Part shown: in pieces, positions 1-5,477 of the stretch
Position numbering within the stretch: the first letter of the stretch is position 1
Layout of the letters: the number at the start of each line of letters is the position of its first letter
NCBI GenBank assembly: GCA_902774165.1
Contig: CACYHJ010000213.1
Coordinates: 1 to 7,993 of the forward strand
Source: Oscillospiraceae bacterium
GTDB taxonomy: Bacteria > Bacillota > Clostridia > Oscillospirales > Acutalibacteraceae
Length of the DNA stretch: 7,993 bases
Reading direction: 5' to 3'
Translations under genes and position numbers: made by a program
The notes under the pieces: model-generated
The model's input: the letters and a program-made list of their open reading frames with translations, nothing else
Database searches by the model: none
Told to the model about the DNA's origin: nothing

Positions 1-1
1 T

Positions 2-712
2 GAATTCAAAAACGGGATCTGCACCGACGGGGAGCGGATCATAGGCGGCAAACGGATTTACTACCGGGGCGGGAAACCCGCTCAGGGCATCTGTCCGGTG
101 GGCGCGGATTTCTGTTATTTCATCAACGGCGAAAAGCAGTATTCCTGGAACGCGGTGGGCGGCAGATATTATTATTTCGACCGCCGGACCGGAAAGCTGG
201 CGAGGAATGCCGCCCCGGACGGCATCCGCGTGGACGGGAACGGCGCCGCGGCTAACACCGCCTACAACAACGAGAAGATCCGCACGCTGATGACCGCCCG
301 CAGGATCCTCGCGCAGATCACCAATCCCGGCGATTCCGTGGCAGAGAAGAAACGGAAGGCCTTCCGCTACGTCATGTCCTTCCCCTACCGCCAGTACCGT
401 CTGGTGGGCGCGTCCAGCCGGATCTCCGGCTGGGAAATGCTGTTCGCCAACGATATCTTTGAGCGCGGCTCCGGCTGCTGCGGCTCCACCTCCTTCGCCT
501 TCGCGTTTCTGGCGGTGGAAGCCGGCTGCAGGGGCGTATACGTCTGCGACGACGGCGTCTCCTCCGGCGGCCACGCGTGGACCGTCATGGACGGGAACAA
601 CCGGGTCTACGACGTTGTTTTCGCGAAGGCGCGCAGCTTCAGCGCGAATTACGACGCCGCGGTGAACGATTACCGCAGAAATCCGCCGCGCAAGACCTAT
701 ATCGGCGGCTGA
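2..712 (+). CDS. Secreted cell-wall-binding protein with C-terminal transglutaminase-like domain (5' end missing)
   Basis: The reading frame is open from base 2 to the TGA at 710-712, so the gene begins left of the window; 236 residues are visible. The GTG at 98 is internal and has no ribosome binding site. The first ~80 residues are Gly- and Tyr-rich short beta-hairpin units (for example YYYFDRRTGKLA and GKRIYYRGGK), as in choline/glucan-type cell-wall-binding repeats of secreted Firmicutes proteins. The rest fits a transglutaminase/protease-like fold: a Cys in GSGCCGSTS (codons 476-481), a His in GGHAWTV (572-574) and an Asp in NRVYDVV (611-613), in the Cys-His-Asp order of the family. Expected site of action is the cell surface, as a peptidase or crosslinker; the substrate is unknown. 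The signal peptide would be outside the window. The next gene starts 47 bases downstream on the same strand, so cotranscription is possible. Confidence 0.8.
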   Translation, partial: EFKNGICTDGERIIGGKRIYYRGGKPAQGICPVGADFCYFINGEKQYSWNAVGGRYYYFDRRTGKLARNAAPDGIRVDGNGAAANTAYNNEKIRTLMTARRILAQITNPGDSVAEKKRKAFRYVMSFPYRQYRLVGASSRISGWEMLFANDIFERGSGCCGSTSFAFAFLAVEAGCRGVYVCDDGVSSGGHAWTVMDGNNRVYDVVFAKARSFSANYDAAVNDYRRNPPRKTYIGG

Positions 713-745
713 CGGTCTTTTGAATCAGTGAGAAAATACTTACAT

Positions 746-751
746 AAAGGG
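746..751 (+). promoter_or_regulatory. Ribosome binding site AAAGGG fixing the TIR gene start
   Basis: AAAGGG lies 8 bases before the ATG at 760. An in-frame GTG at 751 overlaps this motif and so cannot be served by it. The ATG at 760 is therefore the preferred start. Confidence 0.7.
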
Positions 752-759
752 TGTTGAAA

Positions 760-3000
760 ATGCTTCCATGCAGCGCAAAAATCTATGAGGGCAGCGAGGA
801 CTATCTGTTCATCAGCTACAGCCACAGAGACAAGGAGCTGGTGTTCCCGATTCTTGAGGCGTTATCCGAAAAAGGGTACCGGCTCTGGTACGACGAGGGG
901 ATCGACCCCGGTACCGAATGGCCTGAGACCATCGCGACGCATCTGGAAAAAGCGGCGGTATGCCTCGCGTTTGTGTCGTCCAATTCGGCGCAGTCCAACA
1001 ACTGCCGGCGCGAGATCAACTTCGCGCTGTCCAAGAATCTCGGGTTCCTTTCCGTCATTCTTGAGGACATCAAGCTCTCCCCCGGTCTGGAGATGCAGCT
1101 GTCGGCGTACCAGTCGATCCACTATTTCACGTCCCCGGACTTTGAGCATTTCAAGAAAAAGCTGTTCGGCACCGCGCTGCTGGACTCCTGCAGGGCGGAC
1201 GGCGTCCCCGAAGCGAAAACAAAACCGGCTCCTGCCGCCGATAAAACGGACGCGGGCAAAGAGCCCGAGGACGGCGGGAAAAAGAAGAAAAAGCCCGGCA
1301 AGGGCAAGCTTGCGCTGATTCTCGCGCTGGTCGCCCTGATCGTCGCCGGCGCGGTCTGCGCCCCGTTCCTTTTCAAAAAAGGCGGGAAGAACAAGGGCTT
1401 TGACGATCCCGTCCACGTCAAGCTGACCGCGGATGAAAGCTGGAGCGAAGAAGAAACCGCCGCCGCCGTGAGCGAGCTGGAGGCGCGCCTGACGCTGCTG
1501 GCGGGCGAGGGCGGTTACACCCTGACCCCGTCGGAGCAGACGCCGGGGGAATATCAGCTGGTCATGCCCCGCGCGGTTCTTCATGACAACGGAATCATGG
1601 ACGTGCTGCGCTGCTACCTCACGCGACCGATCAACCTCTTTGCGGCGGACGCCGAGCGGGTCGAAACAGCCAGGGACGGCTACTATACCTCGGAAGCGCT
1701 GAAGAGCGTCGCCATCGACCGCACGGATATCAAATCCCTTGAACAGAAAACCGGCGTTGTGAAAGGCTTCAACGCCGGAGAGAAGGGCATCGAGAACGCG
1801 GAAAACGGCTACCCGTATCTTGAAATGACGCTGGACGACAGCGTGATCAAACAGATCGACAAGCTGGGCGTCGAAGTGGTCATCGCGTTCGACGTCGACG
1901 TCAGCAACGCATGGTATTACCTCGACACGGTACGGGATGAAAACAACGTGTTCTATCTGGTGGACAAGGATACCGCGTTTTCCGATCTGCTCTATCACAA
2001 CCTGACGAGCGAGCCGCTTCCCGGCGCATTCGGGGTTCTGCCCGATCCGCTCGACGACGTGATCTGGGAGACGGAGGGCGCCGCCGAGTTCGGAACGCAG
2101 CAGCGGAACGCGGAGCAGCTTGCGCAGGAACAGACCGCGACATATTTCCTGATCGGATCTTCCGACACATCCGACGGCGAGCTCGTCGACGACGCAAAGG
2201 AGCTCAAGGCGCGGCTGGACCTGCTGGGCGAGCCCTACGCCTTCGGAAAAATGACGGACGACAAGTATCCGATTTTCGCGGTCCGGACGGCAGCGTCACG
2301 CTCCGACCCGGTTCTGATGCGGCTGGTCGGCACGAAATACGACTCCTATCTCAAGCTTCGCGCGGGATATCTGGAATCCCCGTCGGCATACAAGGGAGCC
2401 ACCGACATGTTCTCCGCCGACGAAACCGCGGGCACGGTGACGATCCGCGACACCACGGAGCACCTGAACAACCTTGCCGCCGAAACGAAGGAGGACGGGA
2501 AAGCCGTCATCACCCTGTGCGTCGACGGGACGCCGCTGCTGCAGACCACCGGAGCGGAGCTGAAAAAAACCATCAGCCAGGGCGAGCTGCGGCTCCTTAC
2601 CTTTGCGGGAAGCGGCACGGACATCGGCAACAGAGCCGCCGGTCTCGCGGCGCTGATGAACCGGGTCGTCAAAGACAATCAGCTGCATTATAAATTTGAA
2701 TGCGACACCGGCCTTGTCAGGCATAATTCCATCTATCTGACGCACGTGTTCGATCCGGACGCCAACGGGAACGCCGCGGACGATTCGGCCCTGCTCTGCA
2801 ACACGACGAATACCGACAAACTGGCGATCACGAGCGGCGCGGACACGACGCTGGCTGACGTGAAAGCCGGAACGCTAACGGCCAACGCCGGCGGCTCGAT
2901 CGCGACGAAGAACGTCACGGTTGAACTGGTTCCCATCAAAGAGTTTACCCGTACCAGACGCCGGACGAGAACTTTGCCGCAAACGTCGGCGACAGTGTGA
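760..3000 (+). CDS. Membrane-anchored TIR-domain protein with SecD-like extracytoplasmic repeats (frameshifted at its 3' end)
   Basis: Residues ~12-140 form a TIR domain: box 1 YLFISYSHRD (15-24), the WYDEGIDPG loop (43-51) and NNCRREINFAL with Glu85 at the position of the NADase catalytic Glu. A Lys/Pro/Asp-rich linker (~145-183, with a run of five Lys) precedes one hydrophobic helix (~184-206). The Lys run puts the TIR domain inside and the C-terminal part outside. The outer region appears to hold two copies of a SecD P1-like unit. Copy 1 has VSELEARL at 237 and LPGAFGV near 420. Copy 2 has KELKARLDLLG at 480, VITLCVDGTPLL near 583-594 and LAALMNRVV at 629. After about residue 729 the frame turns into an Arg/Thr-rich tail and stops at 3000, while coding sequence continues in the -1 frame. 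TIR domains commonly cleave NAD or mediate assembly; the activity here is not shown. The SecD likeness is my pattern reading, moderately sure. Confidence 0.85.
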   Translation: MLPCSAKIYEGSEDYLFISYSHRDKELVFPILEALSEKGYRLWYDEGIDPGTEWPETIATHLEKAAVCLAFVSSNSAQSNNCRREINFALSKNLGFLSVILEDIKLSPGLEMQLSAYQSIHYFTSPDFEHFKKKLFGTALLDSCRADGVPEAKTKPAPAADKTDAGKEPEDGGKKKKKPGKGKLALILALVALIVAGAVCAPFLFKKGGKNKGFDDPVHVKLTADESWSEEETAAAVSELEARLTLLAGEGGYTLTPSEQTPGEYQLVMPRAVLHDNGIMDVLRCYLTRPINLFAADAERVETARDGYYTSEALKSVAIDRTDIKSLEQKTGVVKGFNAGEKGIENAENGYPYLEMTLDDSVIKQIDKLGVEVVIAFDVDVSNAWYYLDTVRDENNVFYLVDKDTAFSDLLYHNLTSEPLPGAFGVLPDPLDDVIWETEGAAEFGTQQRNAEQLAQEQTATYFLIGSSDTSDGELVDDAKELKARLDLLGEPYAFGKMTDDKYPIFAVRTAASRSDPVLMRLVGTKYDSYLKLRAGYLESPSAYKGATDMFSADETAGTVTIRDTTEHLNNLAAETKEDGKAVITLCVDGTPLLQTTGAELKKTISQGELRLLTFAGSGTDIGNRAAGLAALMNRVVKDNQLHYKFECDTGLVRHNSIYLTHVFDPDANGNAADDSALLCNTTNTDKLAITSGADTTLADVKAGTLTANAGGSIATKNVTVELVPIKEFTRTRRRTRTLPQTSATV

Positions 3001-3281
3001 AAAAAATCTATGAAGCGATTGATTTCGACAGCCTTCCCTATCAGGGCATCAATTTCTATCTGCTGGAGGAGCAGGGCAACGAACGCGCGCGGTTATGGAT
3101 CACAAAAAGATATTCTGCCATTCCGGACAACACGGACAGAGGCCCGCAGGTTTCCGGCATCTTCGTCGCCGGCAGAGTGGACGCCCACAGAGAAGCCTTG
3201 GAAAAGCTGGTAACGGAGGATCCCTTCTTCCTGCAGCTGACGAAAGAATATACCAGCTGGGACGGTCTTGACGTTTCCTGA
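2997..3281 (+). pseudogene. C-terminal part of the TIR protein, displaced by a -1 frameshift
   Basis: A frame with protein-like sequence runs to the TGA at 3279-3281. The nominal GTG start at 2997 has no ribosome binding site. The same frame is open upstream to 2925 (a TGA lies at 2922-2924) and already reads sensibly before 2997: YPYQTPDENFAANVGDSVKK. The preceding gene's own frame there reads an implausible TRTRRRTRTLPQ. One added T in the TTT at 2944-2946 would fuse both parts into a single 840-residue protein. The segment ends with an alternating hydrophobic pattern (INFYLLEEQGNERARLWITK), compatible with more extracytoplasmic beta/alpha structure. I take it as the real C-terminus of the TIR protein, separated by a sequencing/assembly error or a genuine one-base deletion. 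I see no slippery heptamer that would suggest programmed frameshifting. Confidence 0.75.
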
Positions 3282-3291
3282 CGGCCGTCAG
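3278..3291. repeat. 14-base perfect palindrome holding both convergent stop codons
   Basis: CTGACGGCCGTCAG is self-complementary. It contains the TGA of the + strand TIR C-terminal frame (3279-3281) and, symmetrically, the stop of the - strand BofA-like gene (3288-3290). No T-tract follows on either side, so it is not a standard terminator. Confidence 0.6.
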
Positions 3292-3539
3292 ATCAGGTTC
3301 ATCACCAGCAGAAAAATCACCCCCGGCGTGCCGCCAAGGACGCTCACCAGCGCCGAAAACAGATTGAGATTCAGGTGAACGTTCAACAGCGACCCCGCCA
3401 GATTCACCGCAAAAAACGCCCCGATCCCCTGCAGCGCGGTCAGCAGCAGCGCGGATACGGGGCGTCTTGTTTTCAGATACGCCGCCAGCAGGACGACGCC
3501 GGCAAAAATGAGCATATAAAGCAGGAATTTTTCATTCAT
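3288..3539 (-). CDS. bofA: BofA-family membrane protein (pro-sigma-K processing inhibitor type)
   Basis: This 83-residue, almost wholly hydrophobic protein has the length of BofA (87 residues in Bacillus subtilis) and its C-terminal signature NLFSALVSVLGGTPGVIFLL (59-78). Membrane segments lie near residues 4-21, 28-50 and 60-82. In B. subtilis, BofA sits in the outer forespore membrane with SpoIVFA and inhibits the intramembrane protease SpoIVFB until the sigma-K checkpoint. The residues I recall as important there, Asn48, Asn61 and Thr64, correspond by spacing to Asn46, Asn59 and Ser62 here. The ATG is preceded by GGGAGG (3551-3556 on the opposite strand). In many Clostridia, bofA-like genes lie near recR or other loci, and the checkpoint may be incomplete. 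Family assignment is strong; the exact role in this organism is inferred. Confidence 0.82.
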   Translation of the reverse strand: MNEKFLLYMLIFAGVVLLAAYLKTRRPVSALLLTALQGIGAFFAVNLAGSLLNVHLNLNLFSALVSVLGGTPGVIFLLVMNLI

Positions 3540-3573
3540 CTCGATTGCAACCTCCCGGAACTTGTCTTGATGA

Positions 3574-3601
3574 ACTATATGCGGCGGAGAAAAAAATCAT
3601 G
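3574..3601 (-). promoter_or_regulatory. Possible sigma-E-like promoter for the BofA-like gene
   Basis: On the - strand, CATATAGT (3581-3574) resembles the sigma-E -10 box CATACAnT. CATGATT (3601-3595), 13 bases upstream, is only a poor -35 match. The implied start near 3567 gives a leader of about 28 bases containing the GGGAGG site, which is sensible geometry. B. subtilis bofA is sigma-E dependent. The match is weak. Confidence 0.3.
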
Positions 3602-3687
3602 CCGGTTCCGAAGATGAGGGATGAGGCCCACTGACAACTGTCCACTGCAAAAAAATTCCCGTTTTCCTGCGGATCCTCGTCTGCCTG

Positions 3688-3718
3688 TGAATATCATTTT
3701 TCCCCGGTGCGTATACTA
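3688..3718 (+). promoter_or_regulatory. Sigma-G/sigma-F-type forespore promoter
   Basis: TGAATA (3688-3693), 18 bases, then TATACTA (3712-3718). The sigma-G consensus is TGAATA, 17-18 bases, CATACTA, so 12 of 13 positions agree. Transcription would begin near 3725, about 50 bases before the GTG at 3775. TATACT could also serve as a vegetative -10, but no vegetative -35 lies at the right distance. Confidence 0.6.
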
Positions 3719-3733
3719 TTAAGGTAACCGCGG

Positions 3734-3778
3734 GCGTGCCGTCCCGTGAGAAAAACCGAGGAGCGTGCCGAACCGTGA
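3734..3778 (+). repeat. Imperfect 29-base-period direct repeat over the small gene's start
   Basis: GCGTGCCGnnCCGTGA occurs at 3734-3749 and again at 3763-3778, with only the two central bases differing. The second copy contains the GTG start codon (3775-3777). The GTG in the first copy would open a 10-codon frame whose TGA (3776-3778) overlaps that start. Confidence 0.6.
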
Positions 3779-3966
3779 AATCCCATACCGTATCCTTTGA
3801 GCAGTACTGCTGCGTGCTGGGCAGAAACGTGATTTTTGAGGAGATCCACTATTATGACGGCAAAAAAGCCGTTCACTGCGCGAACAACGTGCTCTGCGCA
3901 ATCAACGGCGGATGCAAAAACGCGATATTGAAAAGCAGGAAGCCGGAGTTTCACGCCCCGGACTGA
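3775..3966 (+). CDS. Small cysteine-rich protein, unrecognised, likely forespore-expressed
   Basis: This is a 63-residue protein beginning MKSHTVSFEQYCC. The GTG start is chosen because GAGGAG (3758-3763) lies 11 bases upstream. An in-frame GTG at 3736 would have only AAGGT before it, and that lies at or before the predicted transcript start. It is mildly basic and has no signal peptide or membrane helix. Cysteines fall at 12, 13, 35, 41 and 47, so the last three are spaced C-x5-C-x5-C, with His34 adjacent to Cys35. That could bind metal or form disulfides. I do not recognise the family. The sigma-G-like promoter upstream and the divergent BofA-like gene suggest a sporulation or spore-stage role. 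The last 16 bases overlap the 3' end of the convergent epimerase gene. Confidence 0.65.
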   Translation: MKSHTVSFEQYCCVLGRNVIFEEIHYYDGKKAVHCANNVLCAINGGCKNAILKSRKPEFHAPD

Positions 3967-4847
3967 CGGAACGCCTGCAGCGTCCTGCGCAAGCCCTCGG
4001 CAAGGCCGATCTCCGGCCGCCAGCCGAGGGCGGAGATTTTTTCGATGCAGCCGTACTCCTGCTGCGGTTCCTCCCGCCGGATCTGACCGGGGTCGGTGAG
4101 GAAGGTGAATTCCTTCCCGGAGATTTCGCAGAGGAGATTTTTGATCTCTTCGATGGAGACGGAGGTTCCGGAGCCGATATTGACGGCGGTAAAGCCCCGC
4201 GGGCACTGCTGCAGCAGAATCGCCGCAGCCCGCAGCACGTCGTCGATATAGACGTAATCCCGCCGGGTGCCGGTGGGCCCCATCGGCATCTGCTTTTCCT
4301 CCAGACGGGAGATGATTTTCGGAATCAGGAACTCCGTTTTCTGCCCGGGCCCGTAGATATTGAAGATCCGCGCGGCGATCATGCGGCTCCCGCCGTGCGC
4401 GTCGGCAAAGGCGCGCATCATGCCCTCGCACTCCGCCTTCAGCGCGCCCATATAGACGTCCGGCTGCAGCGGCGCGTCCTCCCGGTACGGCAGAGGCGTT
4501 TTCTGCCCGTATACCTTGCCGCTGGAAGGGAACAGCAGCGCGTCGGCGCCGGTTTTCTCCATGCAGGCAAGCAAGCCGCGCATCCCCTGAAGATAAACCC
4601 GGGCGGCGGCAGGCTTGTCCGCCATAATCCGGGCATAGGGCGTGAGGGCGGCGCAGTGAATCACCGTATCGCAGCCCTCCATCGCCCGCAGAAGCGCGTC
4701 TTCGTCAAGGATATCCCCGGTGATATCAACGCACCCGTTCCCGTCCGAGCGGGAAAACCCGGTGACGGCGCGTCCCTGCGCGCGGAAAAACCGGACGAAG
4801 GATCCGCCGAGGAATCCGCCCGCGCCGGTCACGAGAATTCTGTTCAA
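3951..4847 (-). CDS. NAD(P)-dependent epimerase/dehydratase (extended SDR family)
   Basis: The 298-residue protein starts at TTG (4847-4845), with GGAGGG seven bases upstream (4855-4860). The N-terminal Rossmann fold shows GAGGFLG (8-14), the GxxGxxG dinucleotide motif. DITGDILD (41-48) matches the D-x-x-D adenine-ring region, and SSGKVYG (108-114) is the strand with the catalytic Ser. ARIFNIYGPGQ (159-169) and RRDYVYIDDV are typical of nucleotide-sugar epimerases and dehydratases. Such enzymes interconvert or modify NDP-sugars for envelope polysaccharides; the substrate cannot be told. The usual YxxxK pair is altered: the sequence reads VYMGALK, so Tyr132 and Lys137 are separated by four residues instead of three. 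No sugar-pathway neighbours are visible. It appears to be a single-gene unit with its own promoter. Confidence 0.88.
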   Translation of the reverse strand: MNRILVTGAGGFLGGSFVRFFRAQGRAVTGFSRSDGNGCVDITGDILDEDALLRAMEGCDTVIHCAALTPYARIMADKPAAARVYLQGMRGLLACMEKTGADALLFPSSGKVYGQKTPLPYREDAPLQPDVYMGALKAECEGMMRAFADAHGGSRMIAARIFNIYGPGQKTEFLIPKIISRLEEKQMPMGPTGTRRDYVYIDDVLRAAAILLQQCPRGFTAVNIGSGTSVSIEEIKNLLCEISGKEFTFLTDPGQIRREEPQQEYGCIEKISALGWRPEIGLAEGLRRTLQAFRQSGA

Positions 4848-4865
4848 GCCGGTTCCCTCCCGTTT

Positions 4866-4879
4866 TCAGATTTATCTGA
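4866..4879. promoter_or_regulatory. Perfect palindrome at the epimerase transcription start (candidate operator)
   Basis: TCAGATTTATCTGA is two 6-base arms around TT. It covers the predicted start site (~4877) of the epimerase transcript, where a repressor would block initiation. No regulator is identified. It could also form a small hairpin in the leader. Confidence 0.4.
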
Positions 4880-4883
4880 TAAT

Positions 4884-4912
4884 AATATATCATAAGAAAA
4901 ATCCGTTGTAAA
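4884..4912 (-). promoter_or_regulatory. Vegetative promoter of the epimerase gene
   Basis: On the - strand, TTTACA (4912-4907), 17 bases, TATATT (4889-4884): a good sigma-A match in an AT-rich island. The leader would be about 30 bases and ends with GGAGGG and the TTG start. Confidence 0.65.
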
Positions 4913-4924
4913 TATGATCCGGCC

Positions 4925-4955
4925 AAAAAAAGAACCCCCTCGCGGTTGAGGGGGT
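4925..4955 (-). terminator. Intrinsic terminator of the rpsT unit
   Basis: An 8-base-pair stem ACCCCCTC/GAGGGGGT (4934-4941 and 4948-4955) with a six-base loop. Read on the - strand it is followed by TTCTTTTTTT (4934-4925). The + strand side is also T-rich (4959-4964), so it may work in both directions, but no + strand gene leads into it. Confidence 0.88.
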
Positions 4956-4970
4956 AACTTTTTTGCTCTT

Positions 4971-5150
4971 TTAAGCAACGGTCTCGGTGACAAACTCGTC
5001 GTCGAGCATGGAAGCGGAAACATAATCCTCTTCGACTTCTTCAGGCTCGTTGTTCTTTTTGTCGAGAACCTTCTTGACGATCGCGTAAGCGGCGGCGCAG
5101 AAGCCGGCGATGGCGATCACGATTGCGATGACTTTGAGTACCTTTTTCAT
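4971..5150 (-). CDS. Small single-pass membrane protein with acidic tail
   Basis: 59 residues. Residues ~4-25 (VLKVIAIVIAIAGFCAAAYA) form one membrane helix, followed by a Lys patch (KKVLDKK) and a strongly acidic C-terminal half (EPEEVEEDYVSASMLDDEF). Positive charges on both sides of the helix leave orientation open. The ATG at 5150 is chosen because GAAAGGA (5166-5160 on the - strand) sits nine bases upstream. An ATG at 5168 would place that site inside the gene. It starts 32 bases after the rpsT stop, with no promoter between, and ends ten bases before the terminator, so it is probably cotranscribed with rpsT. I do not know its function; similar short helix-plus-acidic-tail proteins are common in Clostridia as hypothetical proteins. 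Confidence 0.7.
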   Translation of the reverse strand: MKKVLKVIAIVIAIAGFCAAAYAIVKKVLDKKNNEPEEVEEDYVSASMLDDEFVTETVA

Positions 5151-5182
5151 GATTGACCGTCCTTTCAAATGAAAAATGTGAT

Positions 5183-5446
5183 TTATGCCTCGGATTTGTT
5201 CATTCTCACGGCAAGAGCAGCCTTCTTGTGCGCGGCATTGTTTTTGTGGATAAGTCCCTTTGCCGCAGCCTTGTCGATCTTCTGCACGGCAAGCTTCACA
5301 AGCTCCGCTTTATCCGCCGCGTTATTATCAATGGCGGCGTTCGCCTTTTTGATCGCTGTTCTCAGCGAGGACATCGCAGCCTTATTGCGCGCATTTCTGG
5401 TCGCGGTGACAAGAACTCTTTTTTTCGCGGATTTGATATTGGGCAT
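5183..5446 (-). CDS. rpsT: 30S ribosomal protein S20 (bS20)
   Basis: The 87-residue protein starts MPNIKSAKKRV, the bS20 N-terminus, and continues with Lys/Ala-rich helices (RNARNKAAMSSLRTAIKKA) and a C-terminal GLIHKNNAAHKKAALA, all typical of the family. bS20 is a primary 16S rRNA-binding protein that helps assemble the 30S body. Length is normal (about 85-90). AAGGAGGT lies six bases before the ATG (5460-5453). A strong promoter with an A-tract upstream element precedes it with a leader of only about 25 bases, leaving little room for a structured autoregulatory leader. The small membrane protein gene follows in the same direction. Confidence 0.96.
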   Translation of the reverse strand: MPNIKSAKKRVLVTATRNARNKAAMSSLRTAIKKANAAIDNNAADKAELVKLAVQKIDKAAAKGLIHKNNAAHKKAALAVRMNKSEA

Positions 5447-5477
5447 AATTCCACCTCCTTCGATTTATATATATGGT

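Noticed and set aside
98..712. GTG at 98 as the true start of the transglutaminase-like protein
   Set aside because: The same frame upstream already encodes wall-binding repeat sequence and is open to the window edge; no ribosome binding site precedes 98.
720..748. TTGAAT-N17-CATAAA as a promoter for the TIR gene
   Set aside because: Transcription would start about base 755, after the ribosome binding site, and the -10 match is poor.
751..759. GTG at 751 as start of the TIR protein
   Set aside because: It overlaps the AAAGGG motif that properly serves the ATG at 760.
862..1998. 378-codon open frame on the - strand
   Set aside because: Antisense to the TIR gene, with biased composition and no ribosome binding site or recognisable motif; typical of GC-rich coding DNA.
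2934..2952. Programmed -1 ribosomal frameshift site
   Set aside because: The codons around the break (ATC AAA GAG TTT ACC) do not form an X-XXY-YYZ heptamer and no strong downstream stem was evident; an indel is simpler.
3912..4895. 327-codon open frame on the + strand
   Set aside because: Lies opposite the clearly recognisable epimerase; Gly/Arg/Pro-rich shadow sequence, running through the epimerase promoter region.
5447..5471. Autoregulatory structured leader for rpsT
   Set aside because: The predicted leader is only about 25 bases and contains little besides the ribosome binding site.
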